From positions 1 to 9,635 of the forward strand of contig JAFTAC010000078.1 in the NCBI GenBank assembly GCA_017458805.1: 9,635 nt of DNA, written 5' to 3'. The position numbers were made by a program, and so were the translations under genes. Each line of letters begins with the position of its first letter. The first letter of the stretch is position 1. Below the pieces are notes generated by a model that did not search any database, was not told the origin of the DNA, and saw only the letters and a program-made list of their open reading frames with translations. Shown one piece after another: positions 6,320 through 9,635 of the stretch. Origin of the DNA: Victivallales bacterium. GTDB taxonomy: Bacteria; Verrucomicrobiota; Lentisphaeria; Oligosphaerales; Oligosphaeraceae.

Positions 6320-6327
6320 ACAAAAAA

Positions 6328-7314
6328 CTACTTCTGGCGCATCAACCCCTGAAGCCCCTGGACAGCCTCAAGAATGTTCACGCATGCAAAGATGTCGCAG
6401 CACCTCCCCTGGGTCACGCACGCAACGTCGCGAAAGCTGCAAAAGCCATTCATGCCCTGCATCATCGCCTTGACATTCTGCGCCATGGGCCCCCTCATGG
6501 CCTGCGCCTGCTCCTCGGCGGAAAAGGCCAGGCGCACCCGCAGCACCAAATCCACGCCGTCTGGCTGGAAGGAGACGACCATGTGCGACAACTGCATCAA
6601 GAAGGTGCGCAACAACGCCACGCGCGTATTGTCAGCCCCGTTCGACAGCAGCGGCAGCAGCCGCGGGATGTTGAAATAGACCGCCAGCAGCAAATCCTCG
6701 TGGACAAACAGGTTCTCCTCGCCAGGCTTGGCAAGCTCCAGAGTGTCCAGCGGCAACGGCGTGTTGCAGCCGCCGTTGAACTGGAAGCGCTCGCCTTGGA
6801 GCGGTGTCAACATCAAGTCCAGCGAGCGCAGCTTGTCCGTTTCCACTGCGGTTTCTTCCTCGTCCTCCTCCTGCGCGGATGCCTTGACCGTGTTCTCCGA
6901 GAGCACGAAGCGTCTCGCCGCAACTCCCTCCAGCTCATATTCCGTCACGCTGATTTTCTCCTCAAATAGCCGTGCCAGCGATTCAATCTCCTTCTGGAAG
7001 CCCCCCGTTGTCTTTGCGACGCCATCCGCCAGGAACGTGAACTCGCCTGGCAGCAGATGCACATTCGCCACAACCTCCCAGTCGCGGTCCATGATGGTGA
7101 ACGGAAGTTCCGCCTCCGACTTGCTGGCACGACGTGCCTTCTTGGCCGCAGCCATCATCTGAGCATACAACTGCGGCTCCAGCTTCTTCTCCAACGTCGC
7201 CGTGTTCAGGTAAACCGCAAAGTCGGCTTCGGGCTTGCCAAAGAAATAAAGCCCCGCATCCTCCGCAAACAGCACCGCTGAGAGTAAAATGCACGATACA
7301 AGTATATTACGCAT
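6328..7314 (-). CDS. Exported protein of unknown function between phosphatase and kinase
   Basis: 328 residues. The ATG at 7312-7314 is chosen because GGAGG (7322-7326) stands 7 bases upstream; the in-frame TTG at 7335 precedes that site. Residues 1-17 form a signal peptide (MRNILVSCILLSAVLFA, cut before Glu-Asp). The mature part is alpha/beta in look. It has two similar-sounding halves: ADFAVYLNTATLEKKLEPQL near residue 30 and LLLAVYFNIPRLLPLLSNG near residue 208. Each is followed by a helix and a strand pair, so an internal duplication is possible. An acidic loop (QEEDEEETAVETD) at about 148-160 separates them. Three Cys lie close together near the C-terminus (about 299-311), which would allow disulphides in the periplasm. 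No family is recognised. It overlaps the phosphatase gene by 8 bases and ends 20 bases before the kinase, so all three are likely made together. It could be a ligand or regulator of the periplasmic part of the kinase (inference). Confidence 0.88.
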   Translation of the reverse strand: MRNILVSCILLSAVLFAEDAGLYFFGKPEADFAVYLNTATLEKKLEPQLYAQMMAAAKKARRASKSEAELPFTIMDRDWEVVANVHLLPGEFTFLADGVAKTTGGFQKEIESLARLFEEKISVTEYELEGVAARRFVLSENTVKASAQEEDEEETAVETDKLRSLDLMLTPLQGERFQFNGGCNTPLPLDTLELAKPGEENLFVHEDLLLAVYFNIPRLLPLLSNGADNTRVALLRTFLMQLSHMVVSFQPDGVDLVLRVRLAFSAEEQAQAMRGPMAQNVKAMMQGMNGFCSFRDVACVTQGRCCDIFACVNILEAVQGLQGLMRQK

Positions 7315-8149
7315 TGTCTCGCCTCCATTCAGCAAGTTTCATCAGGTTGTCGCTCTCCTCACGGTCGGCTTCATCCGCCTCAATGGCCGGCGGAAACTCC
7401 GAGGAGACTTCAAGGCAGCACAGCGTGAAGTTGTCCTGCGCCCCCGCCGCCAGTATCCCTTGGCTCAGCCGCGCAACAACCTCCTCGGGGTCGTTTGCCC
7501 CCAGAAGAACATCGCGGATGGCCTTGTCGTCCATCATCGTCGTCAACCCGTCCGTGCAAAGCAGATAGACATCCCCCGGCAGAAGCTCGTGCTCGTGCCA
7601 TTCGGGGTAGGTCTGGCTGGATATACCCACGGCACGGGTCAGCAGACGCGCCGCCCGCTCCTCCGCCTCACTCTGCTTCCGCGCAAACAGCCGCCAGCGC
7701 GGCTCCATCTGCGCACCAGCATTGTGGTCAGCCGTCAGCCGCTCCAACTCCTTCCCACGCAGACGATACGCACGACTGTCCCCAATATGGCAAATCAACG
7801 CCTTCCCAGGCTTCCAGGAATCCACCAGAAACAGCACGAGGGTCGTCCCCATCTGCGCATAGCCATGCGCCTTCACGTAGGCTTGAACTGCGTCATTCGC
7901 GTTGTGAATCGCCTGCTGCGTATTGTATTTGCGGAGCCCGGGCAAATCCTCGCCGCTGTTCGACAGCATGTTCTGCAAGCTCTTGCAGAGCATCGCGCTG
8001 GCGACCTCGCCCGCGCTGGCCCCGCCCATGCCGTCCGCCACGGCGAACACGCCTTCATCGGGCATCACCAGATAGCAGTCCTCGTTGTGCTCGCGCACGC
8101 TCCCAGTCTCCGTGCAGACGCTGAAGCGGATGTGTCCAAATCGGTTCAT
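7307..8149 (-). CDS. PP2C-family Ser/Thr protein phosphatase
   Basis: 280 residues, a usual length for bacterial single-domain PP2C (PPM) enzymes, which remove phosphate from Ser/Thr using two metal ions. Motifs occur in order: TETGSVREHNEDCYL (Asp24), VFAVADGMGGASAGE (Asp39, Gly40), MGTTLVLFL (100-108), HIGDSRAYRLRG (121-132), LTRAVG (170-175), PGDVYLLCTDGLT with Asp200, and the last metal ligand in QDNFTL (Asp239). All key residues are present. There is no signal peptide or membrane span, so it is cytoplasmic, as expected for an enzyme that reverses the kinase encoded two genes downstream. The last 30 residues are acidic (EADEADREESDN). The start ATG at 8147-8149 forms an ATGA overlap with the upstream stop. 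Its own ribosome site is weak (GGGGGA about 11 bases away), so translation is probably coupled. Confidence 0.96.
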   Translation of the reverse strand: MNRFGHIRFSVCTETGSVREHNEDCYLVMPDEGVFAVADGMGGASAGEVASAMLCKSLQNMLSNSGEDLPGLRKYNTQQAIHNANDAVQAYVKAHGYAQMGTTLVLFLVDSWKPGKALICHIGDSRAYRLRGKELERLTADHNAGAQMEPRWRLFARKQSEAEERAARLLTRAVGISSQTYPEWHEHELLPGDVYLLCTDGLTTMMDDKAIRDVLLGANDPEEVVARLSQGILAAGAQDNFTLCCLEVSSEFPPAIEADEADREESDNLMKLAEWRRDNA

Positions 8150-8565
8150 TCCGTATAAGTCCCCCAGGAAAAATAGGTATAGCCCCTGTCAGCCCAGATC
8201 ATCAGAAGCAGCACCTCCTTGCCCTTCACCCAGGTGCTCAAGAGATGCGTCTTCGCCTCATCCAATGCAGTTTCATGCTTGAACTCGTATTTTGCCTTGA
8301 AAAGCGCGATGTAAAGCGACTTCTTCCCCTCCGACAGTTCCCCTTTGAGCCGACCGTTCATCCGCCAGGTCCTGCCGCTCTCGTCGTGCGCCAAAACCTC
8401 CGCCTCCTTCGGCACCGCAAACGGAGCAGCCACCGACGGCTTCGCAACCGCCTTCGGCACCGCACCAGTCGGCTTCGGCGCGTCTGCCGCACCAGTCTGC
8501 TTCGGCACGTCTGCCGCCACGCCTGCCAGGCACGCCAGCAGGAATATGGCTATACCATGTTTCAT
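8146..8565 (-). CDS. Small exported protein of unknown function
   Basis: 139 residues. Of two in-frame ATGs (8571 and 8565), the second is preferred: GAGAGG (8572-8577) is 6 bases from it and directly touches the first. The longer reading back to 8619 adds a basic stretch with no signal character. Residues 1-18 form a signal peptide (MKHGIAIFLLACLAGVAA, cut before Asp-Val). Residues 19-56 are a Pro/Ala/Lys linker with repeated PKxTGA-type steps. Residues 57-139 look like a small folded alpha/beta domain (HDESGRTWRMNGRL, SLYIALFKAKYEF, EVLLLMIWADRGYTYFSW). An LLAC at residues 9-12 is too close to the N-terminus for a normal lipobox. The stop codon overlaps the phosphatase start by 4 bases, and the gene starts 50 bases after the lipase-like gene. 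No family is recognised. Confidence 0.82.
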   Translation of the reverse strand: MKHGIAIFLLACLAGVAADVPKQTGAADAPKPTGAVPKAVAKPSVAAPFAVPKEAEVLAHDESGRTWRMNGRLKGELSEGKKSLYIALFKAKYEFKHETALDEAKTHLLSTWVKGKEVLLLMIWADRGYTYFSWGTYTE

Positions 8566-8615
8566 CGCCATCCTCTCATCGCCGCGCTTTCCGCGCAAAT
8601 GCACCAAACAACCTC

Positions 8616-9635
8616 TCAATAGAACTGGGTAATGTTGTTCCAGTCCTGCTTGTAGCGTTCCACCTCTTTTGTGATATTCCCAAGATTTTTCGTAATGTCC
8701 TTGACAACATCCGTGTTCGCTTCCCCCGAAAAGATGAACAGCAGCCGCGAGTAGTGAATGCTCGGCAACGGCACCCCTATCGGCAGGCTTGTCGAATCCC
8801 CCGGCTGTGTCGTCCCTTCCCCGGGTGCATCGCCCCCAATCAGACCAATATCTCCAACTATAGGTACGCTAATCTCCTCCATCGGCGGCTGCTCCCCCTC
8901 CCCGGGCATGCTCACTAAATCACCCGTCGGCGTTCCACCCTCACCGGGCATGCTCACTAAATCACCCGTCGGTGGCTCGCCCTCCCCGGGTCGGCACACC
9001 AAATCCCCAGACGGCGCCTCCTCGCCACCACCGCCACCACCGCCAAAGCCCTCGCCAGAACCGCCATCTTCGGAAAATCCACTGGTATTTCTATTGCTTT
9101 CTTCGATTTTTCGCCTTTTTATCATATCCAGCTTCATGTATGTTATTGTAACATCCATCCCATGCGACTGCCAGTTTTCTGTGTAAACATTCCAAGCGGA
9201 ATCTACACCAGCATTAATCAACCAACCGAGCCCCCAACCTCCATTCTGTAGCCCCTTATGTTGCTCTGCTGCATTATTCGTTACATCATAGTCATCACCA
9301 GATACGATATCAACAAGAAGCCTATTGACACTCGCCAGCAACTCTCCTTCGACTCGTATATTGGTTATAGGCGCATTCCAGCTTTTCAACAGATTCCAAT
9401 TAAAGAAACTCAAACCCGCTGGATTGAATGTGGTTGTCGTCACACGGGAATAATCATTGTAAATCGTTGCATAGGCTGCCAATCCTCCTCCAAGTGAATG
9501 ACCGGTGACTTTTATGGGTGTTTTGGTACTTTCTGTCGCCTTGACCAGATTTGAAAGCATGTCTTTTGCCATAATGTATTGCAAGGGTGTCCCCCCAATC
9601 CCCTGAACAGCATCTGTAAGCGCATCCAGAAAATC
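8616..9635 (-). CDS. Lipase-like alpha/beta hydrolase, 5' end outside the window
   Basis: The reading frame is open through the right edge of the window, so 339 residues of the C-terminal part are visible; a TTG at 9584 is internal, not a start. The first visible residues (DFLDALTDAVQGIGG) continue into PIKVTGHSLGGGLAAYATI. This is the nucleophile elbow GHSLGG of class-3 lipases (Lipase_3 and related families), with Ser47 of the visible part as nucleophile. FNPAG follows as in that fold. SGDDYDV (about 112-118) and a His in QSHGMDV (about 158) could supply the acid and base of the triad; these two are guesses from position. Beyond about residue 178 come a poly-Gly run, three PTGDLVSMPGEGGT units and an unrecognised tail rich in Asn, Lys and Asp. 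Substrate unknown: lipid or ester hydrolysis is the family rule. The repeat tail is unlike a plain secreted lipase and might be a surface or partner-binding segment. It is the first visible gene of the block. Confidence 0.88.
   Translation of the reverse strand, partial: DFLDALTDAVQGIGGTPLQYIMAKDMLSNLVKATESTKTPIKVTGHSLGGGLAAYATIYNDYSRVTTTTFNPAGLSFFNWNLLKSWNAPITNIRVEGELLASVNRLLVDIVSGDDYDVTNNAAEQHKGLQNGGWGLGWLINAGVDSAWNVYTENWQSHGMDVTITYMKLDMIKRRKIEESNRNTSGFSEDGGSGEGFGGGGGGGEEAPSGDLVCRPGEGEPPTGDLVSMPGEGGTPTGDLVSMPGEGEQPPMEEISVPIVGDIGLIGGDAPGEGTTQPGDSTSLPIGVPLPSIHYSRLLFIFSGEANTDVVKDITKNLGNITKEVERYKQDWNNITQFY
8889..9014 (-). repeat. 42-bp coding repeat (3 units) in the lipase-like gene
   Basis: Three units of 14 codons encode PSGDLVCRPGEGEP, PTGDLVSMPGEGGT and PTGDLVSMPGEGEQ. 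The second and third are nearly identical at DNA level (ATGCTCACTAAATCACCCGT shared on the plus strand), which points to recent duplication; the first is older. They follow a Gly run (about residues 198-204 of the visible part, DNA about 9025-9050). The stretch is rich in Gly, Pro and acidic residues and is likely flexible. Confidence 0.9.

Noticed and set aside
5114..6352. Plus-strand 412-residue open frame opposite the kinase
   Set aside because: The minus strand here encodes an intact set of kinase motifs; the plus frame is a His/Arg/Leu-rich shadow without domains.
8575..8600. Hairpin in the gap between the lipase-like and the small exported gene
   Set aside because: Only about 4 bp of GCGC pairing with a GGAAA loop and no T-run; too weak to call.
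247..9635. Type VI secretion locus
   Set aside because: A kinase/phosphatase pair and a lipase fit loosely, but no TssB/C, ClpV, VgrG, Hcp or FHA protein is in the window.

Overview
The window is one block of eight co-directional genes, all on the minus strand. Transcription runs from high to low coordinates, and there is a palindromic repeat array at the low-coordinate end. The genes have strong GGAGG-type ribosome binding sites, signal peptides, a lipoprotein signal and a Hanks-type membrane kinase paired with a PP2C phosphatase. This points to a double-membraned bacterium with a large signalling repertoire. The general character (fairly GC-rich, repeat-peppered intergenic DNA, low-complexity insertions in proteins, many unfamiliar exported proteins) suggests the PVC superphylum, for example Lentisphaerota, Kiritimatiellota or Verrucomicrobiota. 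That placement is an impression, not a demonstrated assignment.

Layout in transcription order: (a) 9635-8616, the 3' part of a lipase-like alpha/beta hydrolase with a GHSLGG elbow and a Gly/Pro repeat tail, cut by the window edge; (b) 8565-8146, a small exported protein; (c) 8149-7307, a PP2C-family Ser/Thr phosphatase; (d) 7314-6328, an exported protein of unknown function; (e) 6307-3524, a 927-residue transmembrane Ser/Thr kinase with an unusual repeat-filled juxtamembrane region; (f) 3452-2364, (g) 2325-1360 and (h) 1296-247, three exported proteins or lipoproteins that look like distant CsgG/FlgT-type envelope proteins. Genes b/c and c/d overlap by 4 and 8 bases and d/e are 20 bases apart, so b to e look translationally coupled. 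A strong terminator-like hairpin lies between g and h, directly against the ribosome binding site of h. A 9-bp tandem repeat fills most of the e/f gap.

The array at 1-161 is five copies of a 32-33 bp unit. Each copy carries a perfect 7-bp GC hairpin, and there are no unique spacers.

Working model (inference): the phosphatase and kinase form an on/off pair that senses or controls an envelope assembly. The exported proteins d, f, g and h, and perhaps the lipase-like protein, would be its periplasmic or outer-membrane parts. The cytoplasmic linker of the kinase carries four copies of a Thr-containing motif that could be phosphorylation or docking sites. No secretion-system ATPase, outer-membrane barrel or FHA protein is visible here, so the system cannot be named from this window alone.
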